Source: an uncultured Prevotella sp. (GTDB lineage: Bacteria; Bacteroidota; Bacteroidia; Bacteroidales; Bacteroidaceae). From it: DNA of 18,708 bases. Within the stretch, counting starts at the first letter, position 1. Each line of letters opens with the position of its first letter. The position numbers and the translations under genes are program-made. The stretch covers positions 1 through 18,708 of the forward strand of contig USSA01000044.1 in NCBI GenBank assembly GCA_900557255.1, given 5' to 3'. Positions 1-6,641 of the stretch are shown here, one piece after another. A model generated the notes under the pieces. It was not told where the DNA came from, did no database searches, and saw nothing but the letters and a program-made list of their open reading frames with translations.

Positions 1-2
1 AA

Positions 3-731
3 GCCATCTACGGCACAGTTGAGAGATTGGAGCAGAAAGTCGATGAACTTTCTGCCTCCACAAAGAACGCAGGAGCGGAAACCGTTCCTGCAAGTAATGA
101 CATAACCAAGTTGGATAAGTCAATCAATGCGATGTTTATCAAAGAAGAGGAAGTCAGAGGTAAAATATCCAAATTAAGAGATGCCATTGTCGTTTTTGCT
201 GACCTTATTAAGGTTGAACTTGGCAAAAATGAGCAGCGAAGCAAGTTCTTGGTTGATGCAGTCAAGCAGATGAAACAAGGAAATGATGTTTCCTCGAAGG
301 CATTGCAGGACAAACTTGAAGTGATGAACAATTCACCTCAGAAGAAACTTGTCACCCATCGCTTCGAGCCTACATCAAAGTATGTTCTTCTTTTCATTGG
401 TGGCTTGGCTCTATCTCTTGTCATATCCATTTGGGGCAACCTCACCCAATGGCGAGAGTACCAAGATTGGGAGGAGGCAGACTTGAAGTATAGAGCTTTG
501 AAGATGGTTCTGTCTGCTGATGACCCAAACATCTTATATATAGAGAAGCACTTCTCTGTAAACAGAGACGAAAATGTCATAGACTATGTCAAAAATCGTG
601 TTGCAGCTTACGAAGATTCTGTTCTCAAATACAATGAAATGGTACGGATGGCTGCATACAAAGACAGTGTAGCTAATGAACTTCGCAGAGAGTCAAATAG
701 CATAAAACGTACTATTAAAAATTACCAATAA
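3..731 (+). CDS. Coiled-coil single-span membrane protein, 5'-truncated by the window edge
   Basis: The frame is open to the left edge (it reads AIYGTVERLEQKVDEL...), so the real start lies outside the window; a TTG at 27 is only an internal alternative. Visible parts, numbered from that TTG: a charged helical region at about 1-105 with heptad-like stretches, one clear membrane segment at about 119-137 (YVLLFIGGLALSLVISIW), then a charged helical tail with many Glu, Lys, Arg and Tyr, ending at residue 234. There is no enzymatic motif. Coil-membrane-coil proteins like this are common in accessory and mobilization regions of Bacteroidales elements, but I do not recognise the family, and a role in conjugation is only a guess. 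The gene converges on the radical SAM gene, with a hairpin between them. Confidence 0.75.
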   Translation, partial: AIYGTVERLEQKVDELSASTKNAGAETVPASNDITKLDKSINAMFIKEEEVRGKISKLRDAIVVFADLIKVELGKNEQRSKFLVDAVKQMKQGNDVSSKALQDKLEVMNNSPQKKLVTHRFEPTSKYVLLFIGGLALSLVISIWGNLTQWREYQDWEEADLKYRALKMVLSADDPNILYIEKHFSVNRDENVIDYVKNRVAAYEDSVLKYNEMVRMAAYKDSVANELRRESNSIKRTIKNYQ

Positions 732-745
732 TTTTTATCCAATAC

Positions 746-786
746 CCCAATGAGATGGAATTTACATTCAAATCCATTTCATTGGG
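746..786. terminator. Bidirectional hairpin between convergent genes
   Basis: Arms at 746-759 and 773-786 pair over 14 positions with a single G-T wobble around a 13-base loop. It sits in the 73 bp gap between two converging genes, where a shared terminator is expected. No long T-run follows on either strand, so its strength is uncertain. Confidence 0.65.
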
Positions 787-804
787 ACATATAATTAAAA
801 CTGT

Positions 805-1425
805 TTATTTGTTTCTAATAACATATTCAAATTCATCAAAATTCTCATATCCTAATTCTATTAAGACTTGGCGACTGTGTTTCCTGTCATCTTCGGTGTT
901 GAACTTGGGGATTATGGGGAGACGAAGGATGATCTTGTCTTTATGTTTGGCATGAGTGTTGAGCCAGACAAGGTTGTCGATAACTTGCCGGTTGGGCTTC
1001 CCTGTGTAGGCTTGATAGATGGCAGGATTCATGTCCTTGATGTCGATGATAAAGGAGTCAATGTATGGGGTGACTTCCTCCAAGTGATGGCGAGGTACGT
1101 TTAGACTCGTCTCCATTGTAAATTGCCATCCCTCTGGGCATTGTTCACAAAACTCCTTTATGAATGAACTCCACAGAAGCGGTTCACCTCCACCAAAACA
1201 GATGCCGCCTCCTGTCGCCAAGAAGTAGAGGTTGTCCATCTCCACGTTCGCCATCAGCAGTTCTGTATCCACCTCCTGCCATACGCCGTCAGCATCAAGG
1301 CATTGGGGATTGAGACAGTATTTGCAACGAAGCGGACAACCGTGGAATGCCACAAGCGTGGTGACGCCCTCGCCATCTATCGTGAGGCGGTGGCGGTCGA
1401 TGCAAATGAGTGGGGCGGTCTTCAT
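805..1425 (-). CDS. Small radical SAM protein, glycyl-radical-enzyme-activase-like
   Basis: 206 residues. The radical SAM cluster motif C30-x3-C34-x2-C37 (GCPLRCKYC) binds the 4Fe-4S cluster that cleaves S-adenosylmethionine. GGGEP at 78-82 is the SAM-binding glycine motif, and DIKDMNPAIYQAYTGKPNRQVIDNL at about 128-152 matches the central region of pyruvate-formate-lyase-activase-type proteins. It lacks the extra 8-cysteine ferredoxin insert of the longer activases. Further cysteines at 42, 93 and 96 might hold a second metal site. No glycyl-radical enzyme lies nearby; the gene begins 1 bp after the stop of a TonB-domain gene and is surely co-transcribed with it. The substrate is unknown. 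The family call is firm, but 'activase' is only resemblance; peptide or protein modification of an operon partner is an alternative. Confidence 0.9.
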   Translation of the reverse strand: MKTAPLICIDRHRLTIDGEGVTTLVAFHGCPLRCKYCLNPQCLDADGVWQEVDTELLMANVEMDNLYFLATGGGICFGGGEPLLWSSFIKEFCEQCPEGWQFTMETSLNVPRHHLEEVTPYIDSFIIDIKDMNPAIYQAYTGKPNRQVIDNLVWLNTHAKHKDKIILRLPIIPKFNTEDDRKHSRQVLIELGYENFDEFEYVIRNK

Positions 1426-1426
1426 A

Positions 1427-2431
1427 TTATTCTACTTTAAATGTGAAAGGAACGGTGGCATGTGATTTCACCACCTTGCCGTTTTTCTTGGCAGGAGTCC
1501 ATTTCGGCATGCTTTTCAGTACTCGGATGGCTTCCTCGTCGAGGATAGGGACAAGACTTTTCTCCACCTTGATGTTGCTCAAACTTCCGTCCTTGTTGAC
1601 GGTGAAACCAAGGATGACTCTGCCTATTGGCGCGCCTTCCCGACATTCTTTTGGATATTGAAGGTTAGTCTTGATGTATTGCGTCAATGCAGTCGAACCG
1701 CCTGGGAATGAAGCCTCTTCGAAAGTATCTTCTCTTTTGATGACGGGAGCTGTTCCTCTAACTCTGACTTCGGGAACGATTCCTGCCACGACTTCCCCTA
1801 AGGCACTTTCGTTGAATATTAGAGTGATGACATTGAGCTTGTCTCGGCTCATTTCTGATAGTTTGATGCTTCGGTCTATGAAGCCGATGTATTGCACGGT
1901 TATCGTGTCGCCTTGCTCCACTTCGAGAGTGAAGTTTCCATTGACATCAGTTATTGCATACTTTCCCGAATGTTTAGCGATGACGGAGGCTCCAATAAGC
2001 GGCTCATTGTCCTCGTCGCTAATGAGATGCCCTTGGACGAAGAGCACTCCTTTCTTGCTGAGAGAATCTTTCGCTTGGAGTAGGGCGGTATCGTTGGTGG
2101 TGTATTCTTGGAACAGGATAGGGATAACCTTTTCAGACTTAGGCGGTGTCGATTTGTAATATCCCTTCTGCGTGGCGCACGATGTGGCGGATGCGGTGAG
2201 GGCGGTGATGCCCAAAGCCACTCCTGCGACCTTGATGGCTTTCCCTGCCATCTGTCGGAGGTGCAATTCGTGTTCTAAGTCCCTCACGTCTTGCTCGCAT
2301 TTCGGGCAAGTGCCCTTGCATTCACCCTCGAAGTGACATTCGTCGGGTGAATAACTGATTCCATTGGCATCCGCTATTTGCTTGCGGATGGCCTTGAGCG
2401 TGTTGCAAATGTTGCGTCCTCTTGTTGCCAT
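1427..2431 (-). CDS. TonB-domain protein with N-terminal Cys4 module and carboxypeptidase-regulatory-like domain
   Basis: 334 residues. Domains in order: a conserved N-terminal module (about 1-60) with C32-x5-C38-x3-C42-x2-C45, which looks like a zinc ribbon or metal knuckle; one hydrophobic span (about 64-82) ending in SATSC85; a CarboxypepD_reg-like beta domain (about 131-184, with ITDVNGNFTLEV and VQYIGF); and a C-terminal TonB domain (about 238-334, with SFPGG, YPKECREGAPIGRVILGFTVNKDG and the closing VPFTFKVE). TonB C-terminal domains normally carry energy from the inner membrane to outer-membrane transporters, or act as protein-interaction modules. The N-terminal 84 residues and the TonB part are closely shared with the next gene, so the two are paralogs. 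The start is fixed by the conserved MA(T)RGR-ICNTLKAIRKQIADANGI opening. It follows its paralog by 19 bp and precedes the radical SAM gene by 1 bp. Confidence 0.9.
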   Translation of the reverse strand: MATRGRNICNTLKAIRKQIADANGISYSPDECHFEGECKGTCPKCEQDVRDLEHELHLRQMAGKAIKVAGVALGITALTASATSCATQKGYYKSTPPKSEKVIPILFQEYTTNDTALLQAKDSLSKKGVLFVQGHLISDEDNEPLIGASVIAKHSGKYAITDVNGNFTLEVEQGDTITVQYIGFIDRSIKLSEMSRDKLNVITLIFNESALGEVVAGIVPEVRVRGTAPVIKREDTFEEASFPGGSTALTQYIKTNLQYPKECREGAPIGRVILGFTVNKDGSLSNIKVEKSLVPILDEEAIRVLKSMPKWTPAKKNGKVVKSHATVPFTFKVE

Positions 2432-2450
2432 GATTATTCCTTTTTTATAG

Positions 2451-3293
2451 TTACTGCACGTGGATGTAGACAGGAAGCGTGTATCTTGATTTCACAGCCT
2501 TGCCGTTTTGCTTGGCAGGAATCCAACTCGGCATACTTTTCACCACCCGGACTGCTTCTTTGTCAAGGTCAGAATAGACGCTTTTCTTCACTTTGATGTC
2601 ACTTAGATTTCCATCCTCATTGACCGTGAAAGTAACGACAATTTTTCCTTGTATGCTGCAATCGCCCTGTATGTTTGAATAGCGAAAATTGTCTGCAATA
2701 TATTTCATACACGCCGCTATGCCACCAGGGAATGACGCTTCCTCATCAGCATTATCAAATATTTTGCTGCTTTCAATGGAATCTATACCAATGGCAGACC
2801 TGGTGACAGCATTCCTGCCTTGATTTTTTGAGGAATTGCCTTTGATATTCTTTTTTATCTCTTTTGTTTCTAAGGATGGATTGTATGAAGCCTCCCCGTC
2901 CTTTCTGTTTTCTTCTTCCAGAAGTTTCTCCTTGTTGCCAAGAGAAATGGCTCCTTCTAATTGTCTGTTTCTTGGGTTCGGTTCTTCTTTTTTAACAATG
3001 ATTGTATCACCTGTAACCATGTCTGAAGCATTTCGCTGTGGTTTTCCATCAGAACAAGCCGTTAAAGCAACAAGTCCTACTGCAATGCCAACGACCTTGA
3101 TGGCCTTTCCTGCAATCTGCCTACGTCGCAATTCATACTCCAAATCTCTCACATCTTGCTCGCATTTGGGGCAAGTTCCCTTGCACTCACCAGTGAAGTG
3201 ACATTCTTCTGGTGAATAGGCAATCCCATTAGCATCTGCTATTTGCTTGCGAATGGCTTTGAGAGTGTTGCAAATGTCTCTTCCTCTTGCCAT
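2451..3293 (-). CDS. TonB-domain protein with N-terminal Cys4 module and internal lipobox
   Basis: 280 residues; paralog of the gene that follows it. The N-terminal module carries C31-x5-C37-x3-C41-x2-C44. The hydrophobic span (about 63-79) ends in LTAC80-S, a textbook lipobox, but 75-80 residues into the protein instead of about 20. A polar linker (about 85-185, rich in Lys, Glu and Asn) replaces the carboxypeptidase-regulatory domain of the paralog. The TonB domain is at about 184-280 (ASFPGG, GKIVVTFTVNEDGNLSDIKV, SMPSWIPAKQNGKAVKSRYTLPVYI). If the lipobox were used, the cysteine module would be cut from the periplasmic part; otherwise it is a cytoplasmic domain on a signal anchor. It is the first intact gene of the TonB/radical SAM operon, and its promoter probably lies in the direct repeat upstream (box at 3513-3520). 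Confidence 0.88.
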   Translation of the reverse strand: MARGRDICNTLKAIRKQIADANGIAYSPEECHFTGECKGTCPKCEQDVRDLEYELRRRQIAGKAIKVVGIAVGLVALTACSDGKPQRNASDMVTGDTIIVKKEEPNPRNRQLEGAISLGNKEKLLEEENRKDGEASYNPSLETKEIKKNIKGNSSKNQGRNAVTRSAIGIDSIESSKIFDNADEEASFPGGIAACMKYIADNFRYSNIQGDCSIQGKIVVTFTVNEDGNLSDIKVKKSVYSDLDKEAVRVVKSMPSWIPAKQNGKAVKSRYTLPVYIHVQ

Positions 3294-3296
3294 AGT

Positions 3297-3509
3297 TTAT
3301 TTTCTTTTATGATTATGTCTTTTTTTGATAACAACAATTTCCCCTGTGAGTCCTCCACTTTCTGTCAAAGTAATGACATTGAGTTTTTCAAAATTCATCT
3401 CAGAGAGTTTGATGATTCTGTCTTGCATACCAATGAACTTTATGGTGATTGTATCTTTTGGCTCCACTTCAATTGTGAAGTTTCCATCAATGTCTGCTGC
3501 CGTTTTCTG
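3297..3509 (-). pseudogene. 3' remnant of a third carboxypeptidase-regulatory-domain paralog
   Basis: Reading the minus strand back from the stop at 3297-3299 gives about 70 open codons: ADIDGNFTIEVEPKDTITIKFIG, then KLSEMNFEKLNVITLTESGG, ending IKKRHNHKRK. This aligns residue for residue with residues about 160-217 of the TonB protein at 1427-2431 (TDVNGNFTLEVEQGDTITVQYIG...KLSEMSRDKLNVITL). An in-frame TAG lies immediately upstream (3510-3512), exactly where a ~187 bp repeat begins, so the 5' part of the gene has been replaced. Its stop is 3 bp from the next start, as expected for the former upstream gene of the same operon. Confidence 0.75.
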
Positions 3510-3694
3510 CTACAAAAATAACATTTTGTAGTGATAATCGGTTATAATCCCTTGAAAATCTACGATATTCTATCGTAATTTAGACAAAATGAAAATAGAA
3601 TCTGTAAATGTGGAACTTAAATAAATGGTTTTCTAACACAGCAAGATATATGTTTGCAATGAATATTTGTTCTTTTGCCATACTCTTGAAATGA
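3508..3694. repeat. Direct repeat copy A (~187 bp) bracketing the small-gene array
   Basis: This stretch aligns almost end to end with 7121-7309, in the same orientation and with only one- or two-base gaps; I estimate three quarters identity or better. Fully matching blocks include the first 21 bases, the TTTAGACAAAAT block and ATGAATATTTGTTCT. It joins the decapitated paralog remnant on one side and the end of the 212-residue gene (stop at 3759) on the other. The 3294-3758 gap therefore holds a gene remnant plus this repeat, and nothing else I can support. Confidence 0.8.
3513..3520 (-). promoter_or_regulatory. Bacteroidetes -7 box (TATTTTTG) in repeat A
   Basis: On the minus strand TATTTTTG fits the TAnnTTTG consensus for the Bacteroidetes primary sigma factor. 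The identical box with identical flanks occurs in repeat B at 7126-7133. No convincing TTTG lies 19-21 bases upstream. It would drive the remnant and then the TonB/radical SAM operon. Confidence 0.5.
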
Positions 3695-3758
3695 CAAAAC
3701 CGGAAAATTGCACAGAGTTGTGGAAAATAACAATGCTGTTATGCAGATTATATCCAAC

Positions 3759-4397
3759 CTACACAACAAATAGCATAAAACTTCCGAAATCTGTACCACC
3801 ATAAGGATATAAAACCATTATATCTTTTTTATGCTGGCATACTGAGGCCATAGATATAATTACGTCTTGATTTTCCCCATACCTATTCTTTATGGGAAGC
3901 AAAGCCCTTTCCAAGAGGTTCACAATCTCGCTTTTTGCAAAGGTACTACCATGTTGTATTAGGAAGTTTTGGGAATCATATATTCCTGAAAACAAGAATC
4001 TAATTGCAGTCTTTAAATCTTCAAAAGTTTCTATTTCTATAACGCCCAAGAACACGATGGTATTGTTGCTTATGGGAACACTCCAAGTTTGGATTTCTTC
4101 ACTGAAATAAAATCCAGTCAAATCAAAATGGAAAGTTTTTCTTACCAACAAACTGTCTTTAAGTTCATTGGAATGCGTAACCAATATGTAATGAGCATTA
4201 GGATTTGCCTTATATAATTTCTCTGCAAAGGAGGTGTAATCATCATCTTTTGCATCTCCTATATAGTCATAGTCTATCAAGCGAACGTCAATTTGTGGGT
4301 TCATGCCAAACAATGCCTTTATTTGGGAGGGCATACTGACAGTAGCGTCCTCTCCTATGGATTTAAATTTCGTAGAAAGCAAAATATCGTTGTTCAT
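3759..4397 (-). CDS. Uncharacterised 212-residue protein, last gene of the array
   Basis: No recognised domain, signal peptide or membrane span. The sequence reads as a soluble mixed alpha/beta protein (HYILVTHSNELKDSLL and FLGVIEIETFEDLKTAIRFLF; the end YPYGGTDFGSFMLFVV is strongly hydrophobic). It starts 15 bp after the preceding gene, so the two probably work as a pair. It is AT-rich like its neighbours. Its stop is about 65 bp before repeat A. In an immunity-type array it could be an orphan immunity protein, but nothing in the sequence itself shows this. Confidence 0.8.
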   Translation of the reverse strand: MNNDILLSTKFKSIGEDATVSMPSQIKALFGMNPQIDVRLIDYDYIGDAKDDDYTSFAEKLYKANPNAHYILVTHSNELKDSLLVRKTFHFDLTGFYFSEEIQTWSVPISNNTIVFLGVIEIETFEDLKTAIRFLFSGIYDSQNFLIQHGSTFAKSEIVNLLERALLPIKNRYGENQDVIISMASVCQHKKDIMVLYPYGGTDFGSFMLFVV

Positions 4398-4412
4398 GAT
4401 TTCTTACTTGGT

Positions 4413-4955
4413 TTATTCTTCGTTTTGAACAATTATTTTGAAATGAATAGGAACTGGTGGATTTTGGTTATTGAAATAGTTTTCAAATAACTTTTGCTCA
4501 TCATCATCATTGACGACACCCCCTATAATTAGTTCCTTGGGATTCACAAAGCTACGTCCTATGTATATGAGGACATCAGGATATTCTTTGCCGAGGCGCA
4601 ATCTGGCATTTTCTATCCAGTCCTCAATCTTCATGATTATCTGTCCGTCTTTGCTACATACCCATTCAAAGTCTTCTGCAATTTCTTTCACTGCGGATTT
4701 CAATTCATCATAAAGCATAGGGCCTAAATTGCTTTTGTTATTTTTCACAAAGTGCTTTAGTCTCTTTATATCATCCTTGTTGTTTACTTTTGAAATGCAG
4801 CTCAGTTCTTTCCATAATTTTACATTTATCTGTTGGATGTCAGACAAAAGCCATTCACTGATGGAATCCTTCAGCATTTTTCTTAGAGGAAACTGTATTG
4901 TGTTTTCCCTCTCTATTTTGAATCTATTGAGTTGTTGGATATTATGCTCTGCCAT
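4413..4955 (-). CDS. Uncharacterised 180-residue protein paired with the next gene
   Basis: Soluble protein with a helical, charged N-terminal half (about 1-95, Lys/Glu/Asn-rich) and a C-terminal alpha/beta part (YPDVLIYIGRSFVNPKELIIGGVVNDDDEQKLFENYF at about 125-161, then PPVPIHFKIIVQNEE). I do not recognise the family. Only 15 bp separate it from the 212-residue gene, so co-expression is likely. Upstream, a 97 bp gap contains a degenerate copy of the array's palindromic repeat (5005-5015). Confidence 0.8.
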   Translation of the reverse strand: MAEHNIQQLNRFKIERENTIQFPLRKMLKDSISEWLLSDIQQINVKLWKELSCISKVNNKDDIKRLKHFVKNNKSNLGPMLYDELKSAVKEIAEDFEWVCSKDGQIIMKIEDWIENARLRLGKEYPDVLIYIGRSFVNPKELIIGGVVNDDDEQKLFENYFNNQNPPVPIHFKIIVQNEE

Positions 4956-5004
4956 AAATCATTAGTTTTTGCGTAAATATTGTTTTGATATATTCTTGAA
5001 CTTA

Positions 5005-5015
5005 CGGATAATCCG
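5005..5015. repeat. Degenerate palindromic repeat copy 3
   Basis: CGGAT-A-ATCCG is a perfect short palindrome followed by CAGCAAGC. It resembles the two full copies (5468-5486 and 5863-5881) in the TCCG half and the YAGnAAG tail, but lacks their TTGCAA centre. It lies in the gap between two array genes. Confidence 0.45.
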
Positions 5016-5052
5016 CAGCAAGCAAATCATCGCACTAATTCAACTCCTTACT

Positions 5053-5445
5053 TTACTTCATCCTTATAGTTCTGAATTTCGTATTTTTATCAAACCCCAT
5101 TACAAGTAAGTTGTATTCTTCGGGATAATAAACAGTGTATTTATGCACGATATATGGCATTGGGGCGTTTGTCGGCAACGAAACACTTATCTTATTAACG
5201 GTATCTTCAATTTGAATACTAATGACCCAAGGCCCAATATTCCTTTCGGTAAACTTGCAGTTGCCCGAAAAGTCTATCATAGCCTGCGGAGCATAGTCTT
5301 CCTCCAAAACCTTTTGACTTACAGACTGCAATGTATCTTGTATTTCTTTGTCCAGTTCACAGAACAAAGTGTCCTTGCCGCTTCCTTTCGTGCTGGAACA
5401 CGCTCCAACAAGAAGAACACAGAATATAAAACATAGATATTTCAT
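5053..5445 (-). CDS. Small predicted lipoprotein (130 residues)
   Basis: The frame is open further upstream, but the start chosen is MKYLCFIFCVLLVGAC-SSTKG: a short basic/hydrophobic signal followed by lipobox VGAC16, a typical Bacteroidetes lipoprotein start. An upstream start would overlap the previous gene and bury the signal. The mature part has no recognised domain (SVSQKVLEEDYAPQAMIDFSGNCKFTERNIGPWVISIQIED, then IVHKYTVYYPEEYNLLVMGFDKNTKF), probably mostly beta strands, with one extra Cys. A full palindromic repeat lies just upstream and a degenerate one downstream, so it looks like a self-contained unit of the array. Lipoprotein immunity proteins are known for effectors that act in the periplasm, but that role is only inferred here. 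Confidence 0.75.
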   Translation of the reverse strand: MKYLCFIFCVLLVGACSSTKGSGKDTLFCELDKEIQDTLQSVSQKVLEEDYAPQAMIDFSGNCKFTERNIGPWVISIQIEDTVNKISVSLPTNAPMPYIVHKYTVYYPEEYNLLVMGFDKNTKFRTIRMK

Positions 5446-5467
5446 AAGCGTTTGTTTATTTGAGCCT

Positions 5468-5486
5468 TGCGGACTTGCAATCCGCA
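5468..5486. repeat. Palindromic intergenic repeat copy 1
   Basis: TGCGGA-C-TTGCAA-TCCGCA is a near-perfect palindrome with a symmetric TTGCAA core, followed by GAAAGCG. It lies between the DUF3592-like gene and the lipoprotein gene. It is closely related to the copy at 5863-5881. Confidence 0.7.
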
Positions 5487-5494
5487 GAAAGCGA

Positions 5495-5842
5495 TTAATC
5501 ATCCCAATAATACGTAGGTCTGTTGAAAGAAGGATACCAATCCAAGTATAGTACTTGTACCCTGGTGCCAATCTTGCGATAATCACCTTCCTCCACAAGC
5601 GAATTTCCATCATAAGTTTTATCTCCGACTTGAAACTCATACAGATAACAGTTCGTAGTATAGCGATGGAGCCAAGACGAAGTATTAGGTGTAATGACGG
5701 CTTCCGTTTTCACACCATATTTTTTCAGCATACCTAATAGTATAGGTACACCAATAACGGCATAAGCAAAAACACAAATACAAATACCAAAGTAAATCTT
5801 CCCTATAGTTTCCTTTACTGAGCTAAAATCAATGTATCTCAT
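5495..5842 (-). CDS. Small membrane protein, DUF3592-like
   Basis: 115 residues. A membrane segment at about 16-38 (IYFGICICVFAYAVIGVPILLGM) precedes a short beta-rich soluble part in which YLYEFQVGDKTYDG and YRKIGTRVQVLYLDWYPSFNRP resemble DUF3592-type domains (Y-F--GK-Y-G ... G--V-V-Y-P--P). The function of that family is unknown. Palindromic repeats lie on both sides (5468-5486 downstream, 5863-5881 upstream), so this gene too looks like a unit of the array. Confidence 0.75.
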   Translation of the reverse strand: MRYIDFSSVKETIGKIYFGICICVFAYAVIGVPILLGMLKKYGVKTEAVITPNTSSWLHRYTTNCYLYEFQVGDKTYDGNSLVEEGDYRKIGTRVQVLYLDWYPSFNRPTYYWDD

Positions 5843-5862
5843 TTGGTGTTCTTTTTAGTCTC

Positions 5863-5881
5863 TACGGACTTGCAATCCGTA
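5863..5881. repeat. Palindromic intergenic repeat copy 2
   Basis: TACGGA-C-TTGCAA-TCCGTA, extendable by one C/G pair on each side, followed by GGAAGTG. In one plus frame it reads STDLQSVG, a string often seen in spurious translations of such palindromes. The arm change (TACGGA/TCCGTA versus TGCGGA/TCCGCA in copy 1) is compensated on both sides, which suggests that the hairpin or dyad itself is what matters. Confidence 0.7.
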
Positions 5882-5895
5882 GGAAGTGAATATCA

Positions 5896-6000
5896 TTACC
5901 TTTTCTTCTTTTTGTCAGCACCATTTTTGGGCTCTAACCAAAGTAGAAATGACAAGAATAAAATGGGGATGATACAGAAAAGACCTCCCCGAAGTGGCAA
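5896..6000 (-). CDS. Possible 34-residue membrane peptide
   Basis: Between the DUF3592-like gene and the 200-residue gene, the minus strand has an open frame reading LPLRGGLFCIIPILFLSFLLWLEPKNGADKKKKR and then two stops. One hydrophobic helix and a basic tail make a plausible small membrane protein. There is no ATG: only a TTG at 5998-6000 (used here) or a further open stretch to 6018 with no start codon. It may be a decayed or non-coding stretch. Confidence 0.25.
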   Translation of the reverse strand: MPLRGGLFCIIPILFLSFLLWLEPKNGADKKKKR

Positions 6001-6013
6001 GAAACAGCGTTTC

Positions 6014-6616
6014 TTAACCTTTACACCATTTCAAGATGAAATCATAGCTGTCCATACCAGAAGCCCAATCACAAAATTGACAACTATGTCCTTTGGCTTT
6101 AAGTTCCTTAATGGCTTGTACTACTTCGTTCTTCCGTCCATTGTGCAGTAAGGTGATAAAATATAGGAGTTTGTCTGCATCATAATTGCAGTTTTTGTTG
6201 GGAATGAATGTATCAGCATTCGGATGGTTGCGCAGAAAATTCTCTATATCTTGTACCGCTAAGCAAAAGATATTTTGCCATTTCTTAGACAACTCTTCCT
6301 CATTGTTTTCTTCTGCACATTCATTCAAGAAAGCATATTCTTTAAGTTGTGCTGCATGAATACTGAACGCACCTATTCCTCGCAAACTTGTAGGGCATTT
6401 CTTGTTTTCAGACAAATTGAATATATCCCACCACAAATCATCCGCATACATCGGCTTTGCTTCAAGATATACACTTGCAAAACCTAAATGTTGCAAACAG
6501 AAGAAATAGCCATCTTTTACAATCCAGTTGATATAGCCACTTTGACGGAAGCCAAAATTGCGAGAAACCTTTCTTCTTGCAGAATCGCTCAACTTTCGTA
6601 ATTCTCCACGTTTCAT
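6014..6616 (-). CDS. DUF4304/immunity-like protein (200 residues)
   Basis: Soluble protein. The opening has a basic helix (MKRGELRKLSDSARRKVSRN) followed by NFGFRQSGYINWIVKDGYFFCLQHLGFASVYLEAKPMYADDLWWDIF at about 20-67. This 'GFR-SG----I-DG-----Q' pattern resembles DUF4304-type domains, which occur next to contact-dependent and polymorphic toxins. The C-terminal half is helical (LSKKWQNIFCLAVQDIENFLRNH, then ADKLLYFITLLHNGRKNEVVQAIKELKAKGHSCQFCDW) with a CQFC pair near residue 182. It starts 25 bp after the first array gene. The immunity role is inference from resemblance and context. Confidence 0.7.
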   Translation of the reverse strand: MKRGELRKLSDSARRKVSRNFGFRQSGYINWIVKDGYFFCLQHLGFASVYLEAKPMYADDLWWDIFNLSENKKCPTSLRGIGAFSIHAAQLKEYAFLNECAEENNEEELSKKWQNIFCLAVQDIENFLRNHPNADTFIPNKNCNYDADKLLYFITLLHNGRKNEVVQAIKELKAKGHSCQFCDWASGMDSYDFILKWCKG

Positions 6617-6641
6617 ATTATTGTTGCTTTAGAATTTACAA

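Noticed and set aside
3617..3802. Minus-strand 61-codon frame across repeat A
   Set aside because: It overlaps the end of the 212-residue gene, has no protein-like features and is not kept open in repeat B.
5446..5640. Upstream extension of the lipoprotein gene
   Set aside because: It would overlap the previous gene and a palindromic repeat and bury a clear signal peptide with lipobox.
5843..6151. Plus-strand frame containing STDLQSVGSEYH
   Set aside because: It overlaps the minus-strand genes and the peptide comes from translating a palindromic repeat.
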